From CAADGU01 sp964581605 (GTDB taxonomy: Bacteria; Chloroflexota; Anaerolineae; Promineifilales; Promineifilaceae): 64,000 nt of DNA. A model generated the notes under the pieces. The model did not search any database and was not told the DNA's origin. It saw only the letters and a program-made list of their open reading frames with translations. The translations under genes and the position numbers were made by a program. Positions 53,148 through 63,300 of this stretch are shown here, in pieces (the first letter of the stretch is position 1; each line of letters begins with the position of its first letter). The DNA is taken from NCBI GenBank assembly GCA_964581605.1, contig CAZOPF010000016.1:1-64000 (forward strand), read 5' to 3'.

Positions 53148-54428
53148 ATGATTACTTCCCTTTCCTCCCCCTCTTACCTCGGCCGTTTTAGCCGCGGGTT
53201 TAGCCGCGCCCCCTGGCGGTTGTTTGTTGTCGGTATTTTGGCCGCTCTCGTCGTCGCCGTCTTGCTCATGCGCGTCCTGATGCAGGCCCCGCTGCAAGAC
53301 ATTACCGTGCTGGTGACCTGGCTCTCTGCCACTTCATTGTTATCGCTTGTCATTGGCTACCTTTTATATCGGCGGGGGCTGGCGCGTTCCCCTTCGCTCA
53401 GCCTGACATTGCTGATGACCTATGCCTGGGCCACCTTTGTGATCTTGTTCAATGTCTGGATGATGTCTCGCCAGATGTTTTTTAACAGCGAACATGATCT
53501 GATTTTAAGCGGCGTTCTGCTGCTTTTTGCCGCCATCATCGCCATGACCTTTGGCGTCTTTGTGGCCGCCAGTGTTACCGATGGGCTGAACCAGTTGGCT
53601 GCTACGGCGCAGGCCATAGCGGCCGGGGATTTGCAGGCGCGGGTGCAGATTCACGGCCGTGACGAAGTAGCCCAGGTTGCCTATGCCTTCAACAATATGG
53701 CCGCCCAATTGCAGCAGGCGGAAAAGGAGCGGGCCGAAGTGGAAAAGATGCGCCGTGATCTGGTGGCCTGGGCCTCGCATGATTTACGTACACCTCTCAC
53801 CAGCATCCGCGCCATGATTGAGGCATTGCATGATGGTGTAGTTAGCGACTCGGAGACGACCCACCGCTATTACCGCACCATGCGTGGCGACATCATCGCC
53901 TTGAATGGATTGATTGATGACCTGTTTGAACTGGCACAAATGGAGGCGGGTGGGCTGTCGCTGACAAAATCGCCCCACTCTTTAAGCGACTTAATTTCTG
54001 ATACGCTGGAGAGTTTTCAGGCATTGGCTGAACGGCGGGGCATTGTGCTGCACGGCCGTGTGGCGGTGGATGTAGACCCTGTGCCTGTGAATGCCCCCAA
54101 AATTGGGCGGGTGCTGACAAATCTTATTGACAATGCACTCCGGTATGCACCAACTGGCGGGGAAGTGCAGGTTACGGCCGTGCGCACGGTTCATACTGTT
54201 CAGGTAACAGTGCAAGACAGTGGCCCTGGTTTTAATGCTGATGATTTACCGCGTGTCTTTGAACAGTTTTACCGGGGTGAACAGGCGCGTAGCCGTAAAA
54301 CAGGCGGAGCCGGTTTGGGTTTAGCCATTGCGCGGGGCATTGTGGAGGGGCACGACGGCCGTATCTGGGCCGAAAACACCCCTGATGGTGGCGCATTGGT
54401 GGGCTTTGAACTACCTTATTTTTCTTAG
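53148..54428 (+). CDS. Sensor histidine kinase
   Basis: 426 aa. Four TM helices in the first 145 residues (FVVGILAALVVAVLLMRVLM, SATSLLSLVIGYLLYRR and so on), with little periplasmic sequence, then HAMP (LAATAQAIAAGDLQARVQIH), HisKA with His211 in WASHDLRTPLTS, and HATPase with NLIDNALRYAP and GAGLGLAIARGIVEGH. It likely senses membrane state. I chose ATG 53148 because the longer frame is repeat-encoded. It is in one operon with the response regulator. Confidence 0.93.
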   Translation: MITSLSSPSYLGRFSRGFSRAPWRLFVVGILAALVVAVLLMRVLMQAPLQDITVLVTWLSATSLLSLVIGYLLYRRGLARSPSLSLTLLMTYAWATFVILFNVWMMSRQMFFNSEHDLILSGVLLLFAAIIAMTFGVFVAASVTDGLNQLAATAQAIAAGDLQARVQIHGRDEVAQVAYAFNNMAAQLQQAEKERAEVEKMRRDLVAWASHDLRTPLTSIRAMIEALHDGVVSDSETTHRYYRTMRGDIIALNGLIDDLFELAQMEAGGLSLTKSPHSLSDLISDTLESFQALAERRGIVLHGRVAVDVDPVPVNAPKIGRVLTNLIDNALRYAPTGGEVQVTAVRTVHTVQVTVQDSGPGFNADDLPRVFEQFYRGEQARSRKTGGAGLGLAIARGIVEGHDGRIWAENTPDGGALVGFELPYFS

Positions 54429-54450
54429 CATTTTTCTTATGCGCAAACCC

Positions 54451-54480
54451 TTGACATCCCTTCCTCCTCCCGCCTAAAAT
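54451..54480 (+). promoter_or_regulatory. Sigma-70-like promoter for HtrA-like gene
   Basis: TTGACA at 54451 and TAAAAT at 54475 with an 18-bp spacer: the best sigma-70 match in the window. A 7-bp hairpin (AGTGGCT 54488-54494 with 54502-54508) lies in the leader before the ATG. Confidence 0.75.
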
Positions 54481-54524
54481 GGCAGTAAGTGGCTTTTCCT
54501 CAGCCACTAAACAGTTGGTATTTC

Positions 54525-55712
54525 ATGATCCGCAACCTGCATAAACCCCTTTGCTTTCTTGTTTTTATTCTCTTTTTCCTGGCGCTAGCCTGCCAGGCTA
54601 CGGCCAACCCGGAAAGCATTCTCCCTGTGAGTACAGTTGATACCCAGGCCATTGTGACTGACGTGGTGGCGACGGTGCAGGCGGAAAGTGTAATGTTGGA
54701 ACAGGTGTCATTGCCAGATACGGCCGTTAATAACCAGATCAGTACCGAATTGGAGCAGCGGCTCATTCAAATCTACCGCCAGGTGAACCCTTCTGTCGTT
54801 CACCTATTTGTTTATGTCCAAAATGACTTTCTCGGCTCTGGTACCGGTTTTGTGTTTGACGCTGCCGGCCATGTTGTTACCAACAACCATGTCATCGAGC
54901 AGGGCGAGGTGTATGAAGTCGTCTTTCCAGACGGGCAACGGCGCTACGGCGAGATTGTTGGCACAGACGTAGATAGTGACCTGGCGGTATTGAAGGTGGA
55001 TGATTTACCAACCAATGCGCCGCCAGTTACATTGGCCGATTCGGGCACACTGCAAGTAGGCCAGTTTGTGGTGGCAATTGGCAACCCATTTGGCGAAGCC
55101 AGTTCCATGTCGGTGGGCATTATTAGCGCCCTGGGGCGGACGTTAGAGTCGCAGCGATTGGTATCCGGTGGTTTTTTCTCTATCCCCCAAATCATTCAGA
55201 CGGACGCAGCGATTAACCCTGGTAATTCCGGTGGCCCTTTGCTGAATCTGGATGGTAGCGTGATTGGTGTGAACAGTGCTATTTTGTCTCGCACCGGGGC
55301 CAATTCGGGTGTGGGGTATGCGATCCCCGTCAATGCCGTCAGAAATATCGTGCCATCGCTGATTGCCGACGGCCGTTACCGCTATCCTTATATGGGCATC
55401 AGTATGCGCTCAGAGCCGTTTACGCTGCGGGAATTGGAAACCTTGTCACTGCCGCCGCAGGGTGTCTGGGTGACCGATGTGGGGCAGGGCACACCGGCTG
55501 AAGCAGCCGGTCTGATTGGTCATAATCTGGATGCAGAGTTTACACCGGATGGCGATTACATTATTGCCATCAATGGTGTGCCGGTCAGTAATTCTGACGA
55601 ATTGCTGAGCTATCTGGTATTTGAAACACAGGTTGGGGAAACGGTAGAGTTGACCTTGATCCGCCAGGGTGAAGAGATTCAGGTGCCGTTGACGTTGGGC
55701 GAACGGCCGTGA
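54525..55712 (+). CDS. HtrA/DegP-like serine protease, lipoprotein
   Basis: 395 aa. Lipobox-type signal LFFLALACQA (lipid on Cys near residue 22). Protease domain with catalytic triad His122 (TNNHV), Asp152 (DSDLAVLK) and Ser235 (GNSGGPLL). C-terminal PDZ (about 280-390: GVWVTDVGQGTPAEAAGLIG, then DYIIAINGVPVSN). It would degrade or refold damaged envelope proteins. Location after a two-component system suggests envelope-stress control. Confidence 0.93.
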   Translation: MIRNLHKPLCFLVFILFFLALACQATANPESILPVSTVDTQAIVTDVVATVQAESVMLEQVSLPDTAVNNQISTELEQRLIQIYRQVNPSVVHLFVYVQNDFLGSGTGFVFDAAGHVVTNNHVIEQGEVYEVVFPDGQRRYGEIVGTDVDSDLAVLKVDDLPTNAPPVTLADSGTLQVGQFVVAIGNPFGEASSMSVGIISALGRTLESQRLVSGGFFSIPQIIQTDAAINPGNSGGPLLNLDGSVIGVNSAILSRTGANSGVGYAIPVNAVRNIVPSLIADGRYRYPYMGISMRSEPFTLRELETLSLPPQGVWVTDVGQGTPAEAAGLIGHNLDAEFTPDGDYIIAINGVPVSNSDELLSYLVFETQVGETVELTLIRQGEEIQVPLTLGERP

Positions 55713-55902
55713 CACACTTAGAGTGAGAGTTCAGGTGTTGTGACGCTTTACCGAGGATGTGCATCAACCAGGTATTCCTGGCTGGTTTGTTGTGGTGGAA
55801 CATTGCTACCCATTCCACTCAAATAAACTGGCTTTTTATCATCCCCATTCAACCATCACTGCGTACATTGAACCAAACTAGAGAGGTTTTGTAGGAGGTA
55901 CC

Positions 55903-57006
55903 ATGATAACCCATGAGGAGTTGCAAGAGTTGTTGGCGTATCAATCGAATAATGGTGTTGTTATTAGCCTTTATCTGGATTCAGATACGGCCCATGAGAA
56001 TGCGGAAACAATCAAGCATCAAGTCAAAAGTATGATGCGAGAAGCAGAGGTAGACCATGAAAAAGCGGCCGCTGCTATTGAACAATATCTTGACCTGGGG
56101 TATGACTGGACGATGCCGGGCCTGGCTGTGTTCAGTGGGCGTGGCGGCGATTTTTTCCGGGTTTTCCCAACGGCCGTTGCGTTTCGCAATCGAGTCAGAG
56201 TGGGCCATAAGCCCTATGTGAAACCTCTGGCGCATTTGCTGGATTTTTATGCGCATTATGGGGTAATTCTGGTAGACCGGGTGGGTGGCCGCTTTTTTGA
56301 GTATCACCTGGGTGAATTGCAAGGTATGGAAGGGTATATGGGCGAGGAGGTCCATAAACTCAAACAAGGAGCCGGGTCTTCAGCCGTGGGGATGCGTGGT
56401 GGGGTGGGTGGCGGCCGCCATGAAGAAGAAGTGGCGCACCGTAACTTGCGAGATACGGCCGCTGCTGCCGCCCACTTCTTCCAGGGTAAACCTATTCGCC
56501 GCCTTTTCCTGGGCGGCACCTCTGAAACGGTAGCTGAGTTTCGTGAACTGCTGCCTAAACAGCTGCAAAGCTGCCTGGCTGGCACCTTTGCAATGGACAT
56601 GAATGCAGGCGAGCATGAAGTTCGTAAACACACGTTGCGATTGTTGCAGGCCGCCAATGCCGAGCGCGAGGAAAAGCTGGTAGATAGCTGGGCTTCCACT
56701 GTTGCGCGGGGTGGCACGGCCGTAGCCGGTTTGGATGATACATTACAGGCCGTCAGCGAGCGGCGTGTGCAAACCCTGATCATCAGCGATGGGTATCGTT
56801 ACCCAGGTTATGTGGATGAGCCATCGGGCTTTTTGGTAGCAAACCTGGCTAAAAGCCCCCTGAGTGCGGATGAATTGACGGCCGTTGCCGATGTGATAGA
56901 CGCGGCCTGCGCCAGCACCATAGATAGCGGCGGCCATGTGGAAGTCATTCGAGATAATGCCAGATTAGAGGAATACGGCCGTATAGGCGCACTCCTGCGT
57001 TACTGA
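55903..57006 (+). CDS. Bacterial archaeo-eukaryotic release factor (baeRF family)
   Basis: 367 aa. Matches the eRF1/Vms1-like baeRF group: N-terminal domain (VVISLYLDSD), a middle domain (YGVILVDRVGGRFFEYHLGE) and a C-terminal L7Ae-like domain (RRVQTLIISDGYRYPGYVDE). A Gly-rich loop at about 164-173 (GMRGGVGGGRHEEE) sits where GGQ catalytic loops of release factors and Vms1 lie. It may release stalled peptides from ribosomes. Start ATG with AGGAGGT just upstream. Confidence 0.85.
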   Translation: MITHEELQELLAYQSNNGVVISLYLDSDTAHENAETIKHQVKSMMREAEVDHEKAAAAIEQYLDLGYDWTMPGLAVFSGRGGDFFRVFPTAVAFRNRVRVGHKPYVKPLAHLLDFYAHYGVILVDRVGGRFFEYHLGELQGMEGYMGEEVHKLKQGAGSSAVGMRGGVGGGRHEEEVAHRNLRDTAAAAAHFFQGKPIRRLFLGGTSETVAEFRELLPKQLQSCLAGTFAMDMNAGEHEVRKHTLRLLQAANAEREEKLVDSWASTVARGGTAVAGLDDTLQAVSERRVQTLIISDGYRYPGYVDEPSGFLVANLAKSPLSADELTAVADVIDAACASTIDSGGHVEVIRDNARLEEYGRIGALLRY

Positions 57007-57020
57007 CAGGCAAAAAGGGA

Positions 57021-57060
57021 AAAGGTGACGATGGGGTTTGCCCATTCCATCGTCACCTTT
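57021..57060. terminator. Hairpin terminator after baeRF gene
   Basis: AAAGGTGACGATGG (57021-57034) pairs perfectly with 57047-57060. The stem is 14 bp, the loop 12 nt; the right arm ends in CCTTT. Likely intrinsic terminator. Confidence 0.75.
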
Positions 57061-57375
57061 GCTCACGACTGGTAGTTTGCCAAAAAAAAAGAGTGGTGAG
57101 AAAATTCGTGGCGAATACCAAATTGGCCTGTTTGTAGTCTAAAACGGGCTAGGGAGTCCAGTAAACGTATCGTAAAACAATTCCCATACAGTATGGTAAG
57201 CGGGAGACGCTTTCCTGTTATCTTGTGTGGGCTTGTTCAAAGGAGGTAAAACAGCGAGAAGTAACTGACATTCATCTTTTGTACAAATGCTGTTGCAGTT
57301 GGCAGCATTCGTCTTACAAATCTGGGACTCAACCTCTGCAACTTTACTGCACAGGTTATTGTAAGGAGGATACAA
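57061..57375. other. Long leader of giant secreted protein gene
   Basis: 315 bp with no coding signal. It holds the small palindrome CCATACAGTATGG near 57183, an AAAGGAGG at 57239 with no start codon after it, and the AAGGAGGATACAA site for the next gene. No known riboswitch pattern was recognised. Confidence 0.5.
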
Positions 57376-60300
57376 GTGAAAACAGCGTCCCGTATTTTCA
57401 TTACTTTATTTGTACTATTAGGTTTGGCGGGTTTCATGCTTGCCATTTCCGAAAGTGGTCTCCAGGCCCAAACGCTTACCCCCCGACCCGAAACGGGTTC
57501 TCAGGTAACAGTACAGGCCTCAGAGCCAGTTGCGGCCGTGCTCAGCCAGCCGGTGCGCGACCTGCGACCCGCCCCCCAAGAGCCAATGCTCAATCGTGAA
57601 GTGTATATGAAATGGTTAGGTGAAGGAATTGGTGTTGAAGGCACTTCCATTGGGCTTGATCCACTCCTTTCCCGAAGCAATAACAATGGCTTCTCCCCTG
57701 ACCCCCTGGTAACTTTTGAAGGGGTTCCTTCCTTATCTGGAGTCACTCCCCCCGATACAAATGGAGATGTTGGGCCAAATCATTACGTTCAAATGACCAA
57801 CTTTTCATTCCGCATTTGGGACAAAGGCGATCCAGATAACGGCGTTCCCCCTACACCGCTAATCCCGGCCACCCTTGTGGGTGATTTGTTTGCTCCCCTG
57901 GGTGGGCAATGTACAAGCAACTTTGGCGATCCTATCGTACTCTATGATGATTTAGCCGACCGCTGGCTTCTCAGTCAGTTTGGATTAAGTGGGCCACTTG
58001 GTATGTGTATTGCCATTTCCGAAACTCCGGACCCAACGGGAGCATACTACTTGTATTTCTTCCCCACGCCGGACTTTCCTGACTATCCTAAACTAGGTGT
58101 CTGGCCCGATGCCTACCTCATGGGTACTAATTCCGGATTCCCCAATGCCTATTATGCGTTTGCTTTTGATCGTGAAGCCATGCTCGATGGCGATCCCGCA
58201 ACCGTTCAATCTGTTGGTGGTCTGGCCAACTTGATGATGCCGGCCGATGTGGATGGTCAAACGCCGCCTCCTGCCGGAGATCCGGGTATCTTCTACACCT
58301 TCTATCATCCAGATGGAACCGGGCACCCGGCCGGGGCAGAACGTTTGGCACTCTATGAATTTGACGTTGACTGGACCAACCCTGGCAATTCCACCTTCAC
58401 CCTGGTAGAAGAACTCCCCATCGCTCCATTCAACTATACCATTTGTGGTTTCTTTGCCGGCGGCTGCATTTCCCAACCTGGCACCGGCCAGGTGCTGGAT
58501 GATATTGCCTGGTGGCCGATGTTCCGCTTCCAATATCGTAATTTCGGCAGCTATGAGGCCATGGTTGGCAACTTTACAGTGGATGCTGATGGTAATGACA
58601 ATGCAGGCATCCGTTGGTTTGAAGTCCGCAAAGAAGCTGGTACTTATAGCCTCTACCAGGAAGGGACACAATTCCCGACCACAGATTCCCGTTGGATGGG
58701 CAGCATTGCCATGGATGGTAGTGGCAATATCGCTCTGGGATACAGCGTCTCTTCATCCTCCGTTGTTCCGTCCATTCGGTATGCCACCCGCCTGCGCACC
58801 GATGCTTTGGGCACATTAAGCGCCGAAGCCGAAATGTGGACAGGCGGAGGTGTGCAGACCGGCATCCACCGCTGGGGTGATTACTCAAACATGTCCGTTG
58901 ATCCCGTGGATAACTGTACGTTCTGGTATACAACGGAATATCATGATTCCGATGACACTGGTTTTGATTGGAACACCCGCGTTGGTGTTTTCCGCATCCC
59001 AGAATGTACCGGATCCATTGGGCCGGTCGGGGTGTTGGACGGCCGTGTCACGGAAATTGGCACGGGCAACCCCATTGAAGGTGCCTACATCTTCGCCACT
59101 GATGGCATAACCGGCACCGGCAGCGCCTTCACCGACGCCAATGGCGATTATCGGGCTGTCCTGTCCGAATCAACCTACACGGTCACGGCTTCAGCTTTTG
59201 GCTACCAGCCCGTACAGGTTTCGGCCGTCTCCATCGTTTCTGGCACCACCACTACAGTAGACTTTGTTCTCGACCTGGCAACTTATTATCTGGTAGATGG
59301 CTATGTAACCGATGTGAACACCGGCTGGCCGCTTTACGCCCGTATAGACATTGACGGCTACCCCGGCGACCCCATCTGGACAGACCCCGAAACCGGCTAC
59401 TACAGCATCTCCTTACCCGAAGGCATTGCATACACCTTCAATGTGGATGCCTGGGCAGACGGTTATATTGGCGACAGCCGTGCCGTTGGCCCGCTCACAG
59501 GAGACACCCAGGAAGATTTTGCCCTGGATGTAGATGTGGTTAGTTGTACCGCGCCCGGTTACGGTGGCGCTCCGGGCAGCTCCGTTTTCGCCGATGATTT
59601 TGAAGCTGGTTTGGGTAACTGGACGGCTACTGGCCTTTGGCATCAGGAAAGCCAGACCGATGCCTGTGGCAGCCTGGTGGCGCCCTTCCCCAGCCCGGTG
59701 GAAAGCGCATACTTCGGTCAGGCGGGCATCTGCAATTTCGATATAGGCACTGCGCAGGGTAGCCTGACCACAAACAGTTCCATGGCCATTCCTGCCTCCG
59801 GTGTGTTGTTCCGTTTCTGGAGCTTTGAGGAAACGGAATGTGGCGGCAATTGTAGTTGGGATAACCGGTATGTGGAAATCTCCACAGATGGTAGCTTCTG
59901 GTCAACATTGGGCGAAGGCGATACCGAGACCACCTGGTACCAACAAACCTACGACTTATCGGCTTATGCCAACCAAAATGTCTGGCTGCGCTTCCGCTTT
60001 GATTCTGGCGATAGCATTGCCAATAACTACTTTGGCTGGATGATTGATGATGTAGATGTGAGTGTGCCCACCTGTGTGCCTACGCCCGGTGGCGGTCTGG
60101 TGGTTGGTAATGTGTATGACGATGCCGGTACCCCGCTTTCTGGCGCAACGGTTGCCAATGAAACGGGTGAATCAGTATCTACCTATGACACCCCGGCCGA
60201 TCCCAATGTAGATGATGGCTTCTATACCATCTTCTCCGATGGCGGCAGCCAGGATCATTGGGCCAGCTACACCAGCGATTACGGTGTGGATACCCAAACC

Positions 60301-63300
60301 GTCTCGGTTGTCGTTTCCGATACTGTCAGCCAGGACTTTTATCTGCCCTCGGCCTACCTCTATTACAGCCCATCGGAAATTGAAGAGTGGATGAGCATTG
60401 GCGATATCGTTACCAATACGGTGACTGTCACCAATACAGGTTCATATACATTGGACTTCACGGTGCACATTGGCGATTTTGCCGGGCCAGGTAGTGTAAT
60501 GATACGGCCGCATGTAGAACCCGTCTCCATTCCCGCCAGCAACGGCCGTTTCCCCATGGGCAACTACGCGCCTGCCATTGGGTTAGCCCCGGCCGATGGT
60601 GAAGCCGTGGCTAAGAGCGACGCGCCGATAGTGCGTGTTCCCTATGGCAACACTGCATATGCGGTAGACGCAGCCAACGGCTTCTACACCGCCTTCGACC
60701 TGGACATACCCGAAACGCTGCCGAACATAGCTCCATACAGCGTTGTGGACTTCCCCGGTGCGGGTGAAGTAGTAGACGGCTACTCGTATGTGATTGATGG
60801 CAACGTCATGTGGCAGCTAGACCTGGCAACCGGTGCGCAGGTGGGCAGCCTACCTGTAACCCCACCGCCCGGCGCGCAGAGCTACACCGGTATGGCGCTA
60901 GACCCAACCTCTGGTGTTGTCTATCTGGCAAGCTGCGACATCAGTTCCTCTATCCTGTACACACTGGATATGAGCACCGGCACAGCCACCCAGGTTGGCC
61001 CCATCACCAACTCACCCTGCACCATTGCCATTGCCATTGATGGAAATGGCGACATGTACGGCCACGATATTGTCAATGACTCGCTCATTGGCATAGACAA
61101 GAACAGCGGGGCCGGCACAATCATTGGCTCGTTGGGCTTCGACGCCAACTACGGGCAAGGCATGGGGTATGATGCCACCACCGACCAGATTTACCTGGCC
61201 GCCTTCAACAACGGCACGTTCCAGCCGGAACTGCGCATTGCTGACCGCAGCACAGGTAACACGACGCTGGTAGGTGTGTTAGGCTCCAGCAGCCCTGGCG
61301 TGTTGGTGCAGCTACCCTGGCTGGGGACGGAACTGAGCACTGGTGGCGGTTGGGCCTATGCGGTACCTGAAGAAGGCACCGTGCCGCCCGAAAGCACAAC
61401 GACCTTTGATGTGGTCTTTGATGCCCGGTCACTGTATCAGGTAGGCGACTACACGGCCGTCCTCGAATTCGGTGGCAACTTCATCAACATAGTACCCACT
61501 ATGCCGTTGACCATGCACCTGGACTGCCCCACCTGTGGTTTCCTGGAAGGTGAAATCACCGATTCGGTGACGGGCGATCCGGTGGATGCCAGCATCCGCA
61601 TTACCAATACCAATAGCTTTGACGTTACCCTGAATGGCAGCACCTATGCGGTGGCTGTGCCGCCGGCTACTTACTATCTGACGGTAGAAGCCGCCGGGTA
61701 TCTGGGCGAAACGGGCAGCGGTGTTGTCACACAAGGCAATACCACGACCGTTGACTTCGCCCTCGATCCGGCTATTGCCATCCTTTCCTACAGCCCGGCC
61801 GAGATTGAAGAGTGGATGAGCATTGGCGATGTTGTTACCAATACGGTCACCGTCACCAACACCGGCTATATTGACCTGGAATTCAGCGTCAATATCGGTG
61901 GTTGGGGCGGGCCGGAACTGGTGGTACGGCCGCATCGTCCAACCTTTGTTCTGCCACAGTCAGCCAATAACTATGTGGCTGGCAACTACGAGCCATCTAT
62001 CGGGTTGGCCCCGGCCGATGGTGAAGCCGTGGCCAAGAGCGACGCGCCGATAGTGCGGATTCCGTATGGCAACACCGCGTATGCGGTAGACGCAGCCAAC
62101 GGCTTCTACACCGCCTTCGACCTGGACATACCCGNNNNNNNNNNNNNNNNNNNNNNNNNNNNNNNNNNNNNNNNNNNNNNNNNNNNNNNNNNNNNNNNNN
62201 NNNNNNNNNNNNNNNNNNNNNNNNNNNNNNNNNNAGCTACCCTGGCTGGGGACGGAACTGAGCACTGGTGGCGGTTGGGCCTATGCGGTGCCTGACGGTG
62301 GCACTGTGCCGCCATTTAGCACCGGTACCTTTGATGTAGTCTTTGATGCCCGGTCACTGTATCAGGTAGGCGACTACACGGCAGAGTTGAGCTTCTCTGG
62401 CAACTTTGACAATATCGTGCCCACTATGCCGCTGACCATGCACCTGGACTGCCCGACCTGTGGTTTCCTGGACGGTGACATTACAGACATCACCACGGGT
62501 GATCCGCTGTCGGCCGACGTGCATGTAACCAGCGCGGCGGGCTTTGACGTGACGGTCACGGGTGAAAGCTACAGTCTGGCGGTTCCGGCCGATACGTATG
62601 ACATCACTGTTTCTGCATCGGGTTATCTGAGCGATACGGCGACAGTGGTTGTTACCCAAGGTTCGACCACAACAACCGACTTTGCCCTCTGGCCGATCTT
62701 CTCCGAGCTGGCGTATATGCCAGACTTCTTTGAAGCGACGGTTGGCCTGGGCGGTGTGGTAACGCAGACGATGACCATCAGCAATCCCGGTACGGTGGCG
62801 TTCGACTTTAGCCTGGCAGATGTGGAAACGGGCAATCCGTTTGGCATGAATCTGCGAGCGCCAGAAACTGTCTGCCCGCCAGATGCGTTTGGTTACAGTT
62901 GCACGGACTCTACCGAACCGGATGGCCTGGTGACGTACAACTTTGAAGACATCTCTGGCACAGGTACAAGTGTGAGTTTGAGCGATGATGAGGTCAGCGG
63001 GCCAATTCCGGTTGGCTTTGCCTTCAACTACTATGGCACGGATTACAACGATGTTTACATCAGCTCCAACGGCTTCCTGACAGTGCTGCCCGGCCAGTAC
63101 AATGGCTGCTGCTCTGGTCAACCGATGCCTACGGCAGGTAATCCGGATGGTGTCATTGCCGGTGCCTGGAATGATCTGTACCCACCAGGAGGTGGCTCAA
63201 TTACCTACCAGACGATGGGAACTGCGCCGTTCCGGTATATGATTGTTCAGTATACAGATATTACTCACTATCCAGGAGGTGGTTTCCCCATTACCTTCCA

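Noticed and set aside
57225..57599. An open frame of about 124 codons ahead of and overlapping the giant secreted protein
   Set aside because: Cys/Ser-rich, no ribosome-binding site, overlaps the signal peptide region of a well-supported gene in another frame.
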